Positions 57,033 to 64,000 of a stretch of 64,000 bases of DNA are shown here, one piece after another; positions within the stretch are counted from its first letter, which is position 1; the number at the start of each line of letters is the position of its first letter. Source of the DNA: an uncultured Oscillospiraceae bacterium (GTDB taxonomy: Bacteria; Bacillota; Clostridia; Oscillospirales; Oscillospiraceae). The notes under the pieces were generated by a model. That model had not been told where the DNA came from, searched no databases, and saw only the letters and a list, made by a program, of their open reading frames with translations. The stretch is from the NCBI GenBank assembly GCA_947627735.1, contig CANQXG010000003.1, positions 47,813 through 111,812 on the forward strand. The letters run 5' to 3'. The translations under genes and the position numbers were made by a program.

Positions 57033-58001
57033 CGTGTCCCGGATGGACTCGGCGATGGCCCTGGGCCGGTAGTCCAGGACCCGGGACGCCTTCTCATGGG
57101 AGAAGCGGCCGTTGGTGTGCAGGGTGTAGACAGAGTAGGGGGTGAGCAGCGGCGAGCGGTCCCCGGCCAGCAGGCTCAGCCGCTCCGCGATGGGGGCGAT
57201 GCGCCGCACCAGGGCGTGGGGCAGCTCCAGACGGTTTTCCCGCTTGCCGTGGATGCGGCGGATGGCGTTGAGCAGCTCCCCGACCCGGACATAGTGGCCG
57301 CTGAGGATATAGCACTCCCCGGCCCGGCCATGCTCCTCGCAGGCGAGGATGCCGTCCACCACGTCCCGCACGTCCACGAAGTCATACCCGCCCTCCATGC
57401 TGACGGGTATTTTGCCGCTGGCCATGGCCCGGATGGTGCGGACCATGTGGTTGCGCCGGGTGTGATCCCCGGGGCCGATGATGCCGGAGGGGTGGACGAT
57501 GCTCACGTTCAGTCCCTCCCGGGCGTGGGCCAGGGTCCGCTGGGCCGCCGCGGCCTTGGAGCGGGCATACTGGCCGTGGACCAGGTGAGGGGAGAAATCG
57601 GCCACCTCCCGGATGGTCTCGCCGTGGGGCCGCTCCGGGATGGCGTGGACGGAGCTGACGTAGACCACCCGCTCCACCCCGGCCTGCCGGGCCAGGCGCA
57701 TCACGTTCTCCGTGCCGTTCACGTTCACGTCCCACACCCGCCGGTCCTCTTTGGAGGCGATGGTTATCATGGCGGCGCAGTGGAGCAGCGTCACGCTGTC
57801 ATAGCCTGTCCGGTCAAAGAAGGGGGAGAGAGAGTCGGCGTGGGCCACATCCCCCTCGACGGCCTCCGCTCCCCGGGGCGCCAGCGCTTTCCTGCCCGGG
57901 CGCACCAGGACCCGGACATGCTCTCCCCGCCGGAGCAGCTCCTCCGTCAGGCATGTCCCCAGATGGCCGGTGGCGCCGGTCACCAGATAGAGCTTGTTCA
58001 T
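57027..58001 (-). CDS. NAD-dependent epimerase/dehydratase (extended SDR)
   Basis: 324 residues. The NAD(P)-binding motif VTGATGHLGTCLTEELLRRG is at the N-terminus, VVYVSSVHA supplies the serine of the triad, and YARSKAAAA (YxxxK) lies near residue 145. The substrate region contains SIVHPSGIIGPGDHTRRN. This is an atypical or extended SDR of the NAD-dependent epimerase family, which includes dihydroflavonol-reductase-like enzymes. The downstream gene is convergent, so it is monocistronic. Its substrate is unknown. Confidence 0.88.
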   Translation of the reverse strand: MNKLYLVTGATGHLGTCLTEELLRRGEHVRVLVRPGRKALAPRGAEAVEGDVAHADSLSPFFDRTGYDSVTLLHCAAMITIASKEDRRVWDVNVNGTENVMRLARQAGVERVVYVSSVHAIPERPHGETIREVADFSPHLVHGQYARSKAAAAQRTLAHAREGLNVSIVHPSGIIGPGDHTRRNHMVRTIRAMASGKIPVSMEGGYDFVDVRDVVDGILACEEHGRAGECYILSGHYVRVGELLNAIRRIHGKRENRLELPHALVRRIAPIAERLSLLAGDRSPLLTPYSVYTLHTNGRFSHEKASRVLDYRPRAIAESIRDTL

Positions 58002-58073
58002 CTCTCCCGCCCCTTTTTTATCATGTGTCCTATCTCATTGTAACAGGCCCCTGCGCCGTGCGCAAGGACAAAC

Positions 58074-58101
58074 ATCCCCCAAAGACGCATCTTTGGGGGA
58101 T
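58074..58101. terminator. Terminator-like hairpin after the LysR gene
   Basis: ATCCCCCAAAGA / TCTTTGGGGGAT, 12-bp perfect stem with a 4-nt loop, directly abutting the LysR stop codon. Confidence 0.75.
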
Positions 58102-58968
58102 TCATTTATATTGCTCCCGCAGCAGGTCCACAAATTCCCGGACGATGGGCCGCCGGTCCTCCCGGTGGGTGCAGAGCACGCAGGATATGGCCTCCTCGCA
58201 GGCGAAGGGCGTCCAGGCAAATTCCGGGTTGTGGTCATTGAGAAAACCCGGCGAGAGGCACACGCCCTTTTCCGCCGCCACGTTGGTCAGCGTGGCCTCA
58301 TGGTCGGCGCTGTTAAAGTAGTTCACACGGCCCCCGGCGATGATCCGCTGCTGCACCCTTTTCAGGGCGGGCGGGGAGCCGCCGCCGATCATCAGCGTCC
58401 GGCCCGCCAGGTCCTCCATCGTGACCCGCTCTTTTTTCGCCAGGGGATCGTCAGGCAGGGTGATGAGATAGAGGGGGCTTTCATAAAACGGCTCGATCCG
58501 GATGTCCGAGATATGCCGGACGCTGCTCTCCAATGCGAAGAGGATATCCGTTTCCCCCTTCAAAAACTGGTCGATGGAATTGGCGTAGGAGTAGACCGGC
58601 GTGACGGAGACGGCCGGGTGGAGCTGGGCGAACCGGCGCATGAGCCGGGGCAGGTCATAGATGGCCGAGCGGACAGGCATGCCGATGGAGATGTTCTCCG
58701 CGTACCGGGCGCTGAAATTCTGGGCCTGCTCCACGGCGTTTTTCAGCTCCTGGCGGACGTTCCGCAACGTGACGCAAAATTGCTCCCCGGCGGGCGTCAG
58801 GGCCGCGCCCTTCCCGGACCGGACGAAGATGGCAAAGCCCAGCTCGTCCTCCGCCGCCTTGATGTGGTAGCTCAAAGTGGACTGGGCCATAAAGAGATTC
58901 TCCGCCGCCCGGTTGAAATTGTGGGTCTGGGCTACCTCCAGGATGGCGTCCATGTCCTTCGTGGTCAT
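58102..58968 (-). CDS. LysR-family transcriptional regulator
   Basis: 288 residues, start MTTKDMDAILEVAQ at 58968 (AGGTGA upstream; a TTG at 58989 is less likely). N-terminal winged HTH (HNFNRAAENLFMAQSTLSYHIKAAEDELG) with the LysR linker helix, then a periplasmic-binding-like effector domain with GKGAALTPAGEQF, DILFALESSVRHI and EAISCVLCTHREDRRPIVREF. Divergent from an SDR gene with a 113-bp intergenic region, the usual layout for a LysR protein controlling its neighbour. The ligand is unknown. Confidence 0.92.
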   Translation of the reverse strand: MTTKDMDAILEVAQTHNFNRAAENLFMAQSTLSYHIKAAEDELGFAIFVRSGKGAALTPAGEQFCVTLRNVRQELKNAVEQAQNFSARYAENISIGMPVRSAIYDLPRLMRRFAQLHPAVSVTPVYSYANSIDQFLKGETDILFALESSVRHISDIRIEPFYESPLYLITLPDDPLAKKERVTMEDLAGRTLMIGGGSPPALKRVQQRIIAGGRVNYFNSADHEATLTNVAAEKGVCLSPGFLNDHNPEFAWTPFACEEAISCVLCTHREDRRPIVREFVDLLREQYK

Positions 58969-59081
58969 GCCTGTCACCTGTTGATTCAATATTTTCGATT
59001 AACTATCTAATACTTCGGTTAGCTATATTGATTGTACAATGCTATACTGGTCCTGTCAAGAACAACAAGGAGGACAAAGCT

Positions 59082-59936
59082 ATGATCCTGGATCGGAACG
59101 AGAACAAAGATGTGGTGGTCCTGTTGGGTGCGGGAGCCATGGGCACCGCCATCATCCGGCGCGTGGCGGCGGGCAAAAAGATACTCCTGGGCGACATCAG
59201 CGAAAAAGCCCTGGAGCGGGTGAGCCACGATCTTCAGTACAGCGGCTATGACGTGCAGACTTGCATCGTGGACGCCTGCGACCCTGACTCTCTGAAAGCC
59301 TTCGCGGAAAAGGCCGCCTCCCTGGGGCCGGTCAAGATTTTCGTGATGACGGCGGGGGCCTCCCCCAGCCAGGCCAGCCCGGAGAAAATAGTTGCCCTGG
59401 ACCTGATCGGCACCGCCTATGCCATCGACGCCTTCGGCGCGGTGATGGCCCCCGGCGGCGCGGGACTGGTGGTGGCCAGCCAGACCGGGTATATGCCCTC
59501 GGCGCTGACAAAGGAGGACGAGCAGGCCCTGGCCATGACGCCCGCGGCGGAGCTTGCCAAGCTGCCCTGCCTGGACGGGAGCAAGACGGACTCCTCCGGC
59601 GCGGCCTACATCGTGGCCAAGCGGGCCAACCAGCTCCGGGTCCAGGCGGCGGCCGCCACCACCTGGGGCGAGCGCCGGGCGCGGATCAACACCCTCAGTC
59701 CCGGCATCATCGTCACGCCCCTGGCCTACGACGAGTTCAACGCCCCCGGCAACACCTATCAGGGCATGATCGACGCCTCCCCGGCCCGGCGCACGGGCAC
59801 CATCGACGAGATCGCGGCGGCAGGCGCATTCCTGCTGGGGCCGGACGCGGGGTTCATCACCGGCACGGACCTTCTCATCGACGGGGGCGTCATCGCCTCC
59901 ATGCGGGCGGGCCAGTTCGCCCTGGGCAGGAAATAA
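59082..59936 (+). CDS. Short-chain dehydrogenase/reductase
   Basis: 284 residues, start MILDRNENKDVVVLLGAG at 59082 (AAGGAGG upstream). The nucleotide-binding GAGAMGTAI differs from the usual TGxxxGIG and recalls SDR variants that look like dinucleotide-binding oxidoreductases. VVASQTGYMPS supplies the serine, AYIVAKRAN the YxxxK, and INTLSPGIIVTPLAYDEFN plus GTDLLIDGGV the standard C-terminal SDR motifs. Divergent from the LysR gene and presumably its target. The substrate is unknown. Confidence 0.9.
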   Translation: MILDRNENKDVVVLLGAGAMGTAIIRRVAAGKKILLGDISEKALERVSHDLQYSGYDVQTCIVDACDPDSLKAFAEKAASLGPVKIFVMTAGASPSQASPEKIVALDLIGTAYAIDAFGAVMAPGGAGLVVASQTGYMPSALTKEDEQALAMTPAAELAKLPCLDGSKTDSSGAAYIVAKRANQLRVQAAAATTWGERRARINTLSPGIIVTPLAYDEFNAPGNTYQGMIDASPARRTGTIDEIAAAGAFLLGPDAGFITGTDLLIDGGVIASMRAGQFALGRK

Positions 59937-59942
59937 AAAGGA

Positions 59943-59970
59943 GGAAGCCCTTTGGGGCTTTCTCTTTTTG
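59943..59970 (+). terminator. Terminator after the SDR gene
   Basis: GAAGCCC / GGGCTTTC around TTTG, followed by TCTTTTTG. Confidence 0.75.
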
Positions 59971-59981
59971 CTCTGCGGGTA

Positions 59982-60030
59982 TTGACACGGTGTCAGAATG
60001 ATGCTATACTGTGTGCTGACAGGATGTCAG
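59982..60030 (+). promoter_or_regulatory. Promoter of the tetR-led redox operon with two TetR-type dyads
   Basis: TTGACA (59982-59987), 17-bp spacer, TATACT (60005-60010). Dyads TGACACGGTGTCA (59983-59995, overlapping -35) and CTGACAGGATGTCAG (60016-60030, downstream of -10) share TGACA/TGTCA half sites and flank the promoter, consistent with autorepression by the TetR protein encoded next. Confidence 0.78.
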
Positions 60031-60053
60031 AACACCCGAAGGGGGAACGGAGC

Positions 60054-60692
60054 ATGCCGAAGGGATCGCCGGAGCTGACCCGCGCCCGAAAAGAGGAGAT
60101 CATAAACGCCTGCGAAGCGCTCTATCAGACCATGGGGTTCAAAGAGATCACCATGAAGGACATAAGCCTCGCTACCAGTTTCACCAGAACGTCCATCTAC
60201 AACTACTTCCAGACGAAAGAGGAGATCTTCCTGGCCCTGCTGCAGCGGGAGAATGCGCTGTGGATCGCGGACCTGGAGGCCATGATGGCGGAAAACGACG
60301 CCCTCACGAAAGAGGCGTTCGCGGACAAATTCGCCCGGACGCTGGAAAAGCGCGCGCAGCTATTGAAGATCATGTCCATGAATCATTACGACATGGAGGC
60401 GGGCAGCCGTCCGGAGCGGCTGGCGGAGTTCAAGACGGTCTACGGCAAGTCCCTGCAGACCGTTCGGGCGTGCCTGGAGAAGTATTTCCCCCGCCTGTCC
60501 GAGGGGGAGGTCCGGGGCTTTCTCTACACCTTCTTCCCGTTCATGTTCGGCATCTACCCCTACACCTTTGTCACCGAAAAGCAGCGCACGGCCATGGAGC
60601 AGGCGGGGGTCAATTACGTGTTCCAGTCCATCTATGAGATCACGTATAACTGCGTCATACGGCTGCTGAGGGATCAGACCGCGGACGCCTGA
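60054..60692 (+). CDS. TetR-family transcriptional regulator
   Basis: 212 residues, start MPKGSPELTRARKEEIINA at 60054 (GGGGGAACGGAG upstream). The N-terminal HTH is clear: ACEALYQTMGFKEITMKDISLATSFTRTSIYNYFQTKEEIF. The C-terminal helices form the ligand-binding domain. It heads the operon that continues with the flavin-reductase-like protein, and its promoter carries two dyads that it probably binds. The inducing ligand is unknown; the regulated genes suggest a redox-active or xenobiotic small molecule. Confidence 0.93.
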   Translation: MPKGSPELTRARKEEIINACEALYQTMGFKEITMKDISLATSFTRTSIYNYFQTKEEIFLALLQRENALWIADLEAMMAENDALTKEAFADKFARTLEKRAQLLKIMSMNHYDMEAGSRPERLAEFKTVYGKSLQTVRACLEKYFPRLSEGEVRGFLYTFFPFMFGIYPYTFVTEKQRTAMEQAGVNYVFQSIYEITYNCVIRLLRDQTADA

Positions 60693-60735
60693 CCGCGTCC
60701 GGAGCGGCGGAAAGCACATAAGGAGGCATTACACT

Positions 60736-61317
60736 GTGAAGAAGAACATCGGTCCCAAGCTGGCGCTGTACCCCGTGCCCATCACGGTGATCGGCGCGAT
60801 GAACGGCGAGGCGCCCACCTGGACGCTGGCGGGACATCTGGGCATCATCGGTCACGACCGGGTGCTGGTGAGCCTGGCCGCGCCCCATTTCATCAACGGG
60901 AAGATCAGGGAAACGAAAAAGCTGTCCATCAATCTGGTGGACGAGGCGCTTTTGTCGAAGGCCGACTATGTGGGTTCCGTCAGCGGGAATAAGACCGACA
61001 AATCCGGCGTGTTCGCCTGGGAGCGGGGCGAGGCCGGCGCACCGGTCATCCGCGATTCGCCCCTCACCATGGAGTGCAGCGTGGAGGACGTCTATGCCAC
61101 ACCGAATTTTGAGAGCTTCATCTGCTCCATCGACAATACCTATGTGGCGGAGGAGCACCTGGACGGGTCGGGCAAGATCGATTACAACACCCTGAAGCCG
61201 GTGCTGTTCGAGTTCCCCACCTACCATTATCTGAAGACCGGCGACGTGCTGTGCAAGTGCCTTTCGCTGAAGGGCCGCGCCCGGGAGGCGGAGGGACCGG
61301 AGGGGGAACAGTCATGA
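60736..61317 (+). CDS. Flavin reductase-like (FMN-binding split-barrel) protein
   Basis: 193 residues, GTG start at 60736 with AAGGAGG upstream. KKNIGPKLALYPVPITVIGA, then TLAGHLGIIGHDRVLVSLAAPHFING and KKLSINLVDEALLSKADYVG, is the pattern of the flavin-reductase-like (DIM6/NTAB) split-barrel family that binds FMN and can reduce flavins or serve as a flavoredoxin-type electron carrier. The stop overlaps the next start (ATGA), so it is coupled with the aldo/keto reductase. In this cluster it probably supplies or accepts electrons for the reductases. Confidence 0.85.
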   Translation: MKKNIGPKLALYPVPITVIGAMNGEAPTWTLAGHLGIIGHDRVLVSLAAPHFINGKIRETKKLSINLVDEALLSKADYVGSVSGNKTDKSGVFAWERGEAGAPVIRDSPLTMECSVEDVYATPNFESFICSIDNTYVAEEHLDGSGKIDYNTLKPVLFEFPTYHYLKTGDVLCKCLSLKGRAREAEGPEGEQS

Positions 61318-62324
61318 AGTACACGAAACTGGGAGCCTCCGACCTGACCGTGTCCCGCGTGTGCATGGGGTGCATGGGCTTTGGCAACGCCGCCACGGGA
61401 CAGCACAGCTGGACGGTGGACCAGACCGAAACAAAGGAGATCATCAAGCGGGGCCTGGACTTGGGCGTCAACTTCTTTGATACCGCCATCGCCTACCAAA
61501 ACGGCACCAGCGAGCAGTATGTGGGCCGTGCGCTGCGGGAGCTTGCCCGGCGGGATGAGTACGTGCTCGCCACCAAGTTCACGCCCCGGACCCAGGAGGA
61601 GATCGACGCGCACGTCACCGGGCAGAAGCACATCGAGAATTATCTGGACCAAAGCCTGAAAAACCTGGGGATGGACTATGTGGACCTGTACATCTACCAC
61701 ATGTGGGACTACCACACGCCCATGGAGGAGATCATGGAGGGGCTGGACCGCGCGGTCAGAGCGGGCAAGGCGCGGGCCATCGGCATCTCCAACTGCTTCG
61801 CCTGGCAGCTGGCCAAGGCCAACTTTTACGCCCGGGAGAGTGGCCTGACGGAATTCGTGTCCGTGCAGGGGCACTATAACCTGATCGCCCGGGAGGAGGA
61901 GCGGGAGATGGCCCCCTTCTGCGCCGACCAGCATATCGCCATGACGCCTTACAGCGCCCTGGCGGGCGGGCGGCTGTCCAAGCGCCCCGGCGAAACAAGC
62001 AAGCGGCTGCGGGAGGACGCCTACGCCAAATTCAAGTATGACGCCACGGCCCAAGCCGACGGGAAGATCATCGCCCGGGTGGCGGAGCTGGCCGATAAGC
62101 GGGGCGTGTCCATGACCGAAGTATCCCTGGCGTGGCTGCTCACCAAGGTGACCGCCCCGGTGGTGGGGGCGACGAAATTCTCCCATGTGGAGGGCGCGGC
62201 CAAGGCGGTGGACCTGGAACTGACCCCGGAGGAGATCGACTATCTGGAGGAGCTGTACGTGCCCCACGCCCTGGTGGGCGTCATGGCCCAGAACGGCAAG
62301 CAGAAAGCCGGGAACGTGGTCTGA
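61314..62324 (+). CDS. Aldo/keto reductase
   Basis: 336 residues from MKYTKLGASDLTVSRVCMGCMGF. DLGVNFFDTAIAYQNGTSEQYVGRAL carries the Asp and Tyr of the catalytic tetrad, VLATKFTPR the Lys, and YVDLYIYHMWDYHTP the His region. GISNCFAWQL and the C-terminal VVGATKFSHVEGAAKAVDLELT follow as usual for the TIM barrel and cofactor site. It reduces carbonyl compounds with NAD(P)H. Overlaps the preceding gene by four bases. The substrate is unknown. Confidence 0.93.
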   Translation: MKYTKLGASDLTVSRVCMGCMGFGNAATGQHSWTVDQTETKEIIKRGLDLGVNFFDTAIAYQNGTSEQYVGRALRELARRDEYVLATKFTPRTQEEIDAHVTGQKHIENYLDQSLKNLGMDYVDLYIYHMWDYHTPMEEIMEGLDRAVRAGKARAIGISNCFAWQLAKANFYARESGLTEFVSVQGHYNLIAREEEREMAPFCADQHIAMTPYSALAGGRLSKRPGETSKRLREDAYAKFKYDATAQADGKIIARVAELADKRGVSMTEVSLAWLLTKVTAPVVGATKFSHVEGAAKAVDLELTPEEIDYLEELYVPHALVGVMAQNGKQKAGNVV

Positions 62325-62346
62325 TGGGATGAAAGGACCGCTCAGA

Positions 62347-62823
62347 ATGAAGATCATGGCCGCCGCGCTGGCGCTGTGCCTTGCCCTGGCCGGCTGCGGA
62401 GGCGGCCCGGACCATGTGGCGGAGGATACGCCGGCCCCGGCGGCGGAACAGGATCGAACAGAGGAGGAAAGGGCGATGAACATGACGATCGGCGCCACGG
62501 CCGTGACCGTGGCGTGGGAGGATAACGCTGCCGTGGAGGCCCTGCGGGCGCTGTGCGAGAATGGGCCGCTCACCATCCGGCTTCACATGTACGGCGGCTT
62601 CGAGCAGGTGGGGGACATCGGCGAGGGCCTCCCGGCGGAGGATGCGCAGACCACCACCCAGGCCGGGGACATCGTGCTGTACGCCGGCGATCAGATGGTG
62701 GTGTTTTACGGCTCCAATTCCTGGGCTTACACCCGCCTGGGGCACATCACGGACCAGACGGCGGACGGGATGCGGCAGCTTTTATCAAACGGCGACGTGA
62801 CCGTCACAGTCACAGCGGGATAA
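62347..62823 (+). CDS. Lipoprotein with a cyclophilin-like domain
   Basis: 158 residues, start MKIMAAALALCLALAGCGGG at 62347 (AAAGGA upstream), with lipobox LAGC. After an acidic linker, the mature domain has MNMTIGATAVTVAWEDNAAVEAL, GGFEQVGDIGEGLPAED, GDIVLYAGDQMVVFYGSNSWAYTRLG. This is the pattern of the small cyclophilin_like beta-barrel proteins found beside aldo/keto reductases and flavoproteins in many Firmicutes. They lack proven prolyl-isomerase activity. It is tethered to the outer face of the membrane. Part of the TetR-headed operon. Confidence 0.8.
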   Translation: MKIMAAALALCLALAGCGGGPDHVAEDTPAPAAEQDRTEEERAMNMTIGATAVTVAWEDNAAVEALRALCENGPLTIRLHMYGGFEQVGDIGEGLPAEDAQTTTQAGDIVLYAGDQMVVFYGSNSWAYTRLGHITDQTADGMRQLLSNGDVTVTVTAG

Positions 62824-62835
62824 GGAGGAACGGAT

Positions 62836-63927
62836 ATGCGATATCGCACACTGCCCCACGGCGGGGAACAGATCGGCGTCATCGGCATGGGCTCGGCCGT
62901 GGTGGGTCAGCAGAAGGAGAAGGACATCATCGAAACGGTGCGCACGGCGGTGGAGCTGGGCGTCAACTACTTCGACCTGGCGGCGGGCCACGCCGCCTGC
63001 TTCCCGGCCTACGGGAAGGCCCTGGCCGACTGCCGCAAAAATGTGTACTTACAGATCCACTTCGGCGCCAACTACACCACCGGCGAGTACGGCTGGACCA
63101 CCGACCTGGAGGCCATCAAGCGCTCCATCGGCTGGCAGCTGGAGAACCTGAAGACGGACTATATCGACTTCGGCTTCATCCACTGCCTGGACGAGCAGAC
63201 GGACGTGGAGGCATACGAGAAGAGCGGGGCGCTGCAATATGTGCTGGACATGAAAGCCCAGGGCGTGGTGCGGCATATCGGCCTTTCCTCCCACAACCCG
63301 GACACGGTCCACCATGTGCTGGACAAGGGCATCGTGGACATGCTCATGTTCTCCATCAACCCCATGTACGACTATGGCCAGGGCGAGTACGCCATCGGCT
63401 CCGACGGGGAGCGGCAGGCCCTGTACCGCCGGTGTGAGGCGGAGGGCGTGGGCATCGCGGTGATGAAGCCCTTTAACGCGGGGCAGCTGCTGGACGCGAA
63501 GCAGTCCCCCTTCAAGCGGGCGCTGACCCCGGCCCAGTGCATCCAGTACGCCCTGGACAAGCCCGGCGTACTCACAGTGCTGCCCGGGGCGGGCAATGTG
63601 GAGGAGCTGAGACGCAACCTCGCTTATTTTGATGCGTCCGGCGAGGAGCGGGATTATTCCGTCATCGCCAGCCTCACCCCGGAGGAGTCCAGGGGCCGGT
63701 GCGTATACTGCAACCACTGCGCACCCTGTCCGGCGGGGCTGAACGTGGGCCTCATCAACAAGTATTATGACCTGGCCAAAGCGGGGGACCCTCTGGCGGC
63801 GGAGCACTATAAGACCTTGGAAAAGACCGCTGCTGACTGCGTGGGCTGCGGCCACTGCGACGGACGCTGCCCCTTCCATGTGGAGCAGTCGGCCCGGATG
63901 AAAGAAATAGCAGCATATTTTGCGTAA
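62836..63927 (+). CDS. Aldo/keto reductase with C-terminal [4Fe-4S] ferredoxin-like domain
   Basis: 363 residues, start MRYRTLPHGGEQIGVIGMGS with AAGGAGG upstream. The N-terminal TIM barrel (AVELGVNYFDLAAGHAACFPAYGKAL, then YIDFGFIHCLDEQ and HIGLSSHNPDTVHHVLDKG) lacks the usual tyrosine context of classical AKRs. Two cysteine clusters follow at the C-terminus, CVYCNHCAPCP (about residue 290) and CVGCGHCDGRCP (about residue 335), typical of the clostridial iron-sulfur AKR group. It is the last gene of the redox operon; 63928 to the window end holds nothing that I can identify. Confidence 0.92.
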   Translation: MRYRTLPHGGEQIGVIGMGSAVVGQQKEKDIIETVRTAVELGVNYFDLAAGHAACFPAYGKALADCRKNVYLQIHFGANYTTGEYGWTTDLEAIKRSIGWQLENLKTDYIDFGFIHCLDEQTDVEAYEKSGALQYVLDMKAQGVVRHIGLSSHNPDTVHHVLDKGIVDMLMFSINPMYDYGQGEYAIGSDGERQALYRRCEAEGVGIAVMKPFNAGQLLDAKQSPFKRALTPAQCIQYALDKPGVLTVLPGAGNVEELRRNLAYFDASGEERDYSVIASLTPEESRGRCVYCNHCAPCPAGLNVGLINKYYDLAKAGDPLAAEHYKTLEKTAADCVGCGHCDGRCPFHVEQSARMKEIAAYFA

Positions 63928-64000
63928 CAGGAGCCTGCGAATAAAAAGTCAAGCCCAAAATGAAGAAAAAGTACAGCGGAGGAAAGGGCACGACAAAAAG

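Noticed and set aside
59082..59110. A perfect GntR-type operator in the LysR-SDR intergenic region (ACTGGTCCTGTCAAG near 59046)
   Set aside because: Only the left half matches; the right half TACCAGT is absent.

Overview
This 64 kb window is GC-rich (roughly 60% by eye) apart from one AT-richer island at 20.2-25.7 kb. Gene content points to a Gram-positive anaerobe of the class Clostridia, most likely Oscillospirales (an Oscillospiraceae-type gut bacterium): a VPATG sortase-anchored giant surface protein, a BlaI/M56 signalling pair, a Clostridia-type 2-hydroxyacyl-CoA dehydratase with an acyl-CoA dehydrogenase and Etf proteins, a TnpX-like large serine recombinase, and a gut-Clostridia-style NRPS ending in a reductase. 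Genus assignment is inference.

Layout. 0-1.3 kb: 5' part of ftsH (minus). 1.7-11.1 kb: a giant von Willebrand A/pilin-repeat surface protein with one frameshift. 11.2-15.7 kb: flavodoxin-like oxidoreductase, patatin-like phospholipase, alanine dehydrogenase, GNAT acetyltransferase and a frameshifted cupin. 15.7-19.3 kb: mnmG and a blaI/blaR1-like pair with two operator dyads. 19.4-20.2 kb: tRNA-Leu(UAA), then a tandem array of 78-bp structured repeats. 20.2-25.7 kb: an AT-richer restriction-modification island (HhH glycosylase, Eco31I-type HNH endonuclease, a fused m6A/m5C methyltransferase, an HTH protein). 26.1-28.5 kb: two paralogous FadR-type GntR regulators and a RelBE-type toxin-antitoxin pair. 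28.6-39.7 kb: a fermentation island. The 2-hydroxyacyl-CoA dehydratase activator, its two subunits and a membrane hydrolase run leftwards; a class III CoA-transferase, acyl-CoA dehydrogenase, EtfB, EtfA and an MFS transporter run rightwards. The same ACTGGnnnTACCAGT operator lies at both regulator promoters and on both sides of the divergent island promoter. 39.9-45.4 kb: a serine hydrolase, then a small mobile element (serine recombinase, capsid protein, two tiny proteins) at the end of a truncated surface-protein gene. 45.7-54.8 kb: a three-gene operon (NRPS, MATE transporter fused to an ATPase domain, Sfp-type PPTase). 55.2-63.9 kb: EcsC-family protein, class I GATase hydrolase, NAD-dependent epimerase, then a redox cluster (LysR, SDR, TetR, flavin-reductase-like protein, two aldo/keto reductases, lipoprotein).

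How the genes work together. The dehydratase island has the parts of the reductive Stickland-type pathways (HadAIBC/AcdB/EtfBA; FldAIBC): CoA-transferase activates a 2-hydroxy acid, the activator-primed dehydratase makes the enoyl-CoA, and the acyl-CoA dehydrogenase/Etf proteins reduce it. No 2-hydroxyacid dehydrogenase is present here. The NRPS operon is self-contained: PPTase to prime carrier domains, an assembly line with two adenylation domains and a reductive release domain, and an exporter.

Data-quality caution: five genes (VWA surface protein, cupin, RelE-like toxin, membrane hydrolase, second surface protein) are each interrupted by a frameshift that one extra base would repair, mostly in short homopolymers. 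This looks more like deletion errors in the assembly than five independent pseudogenes.
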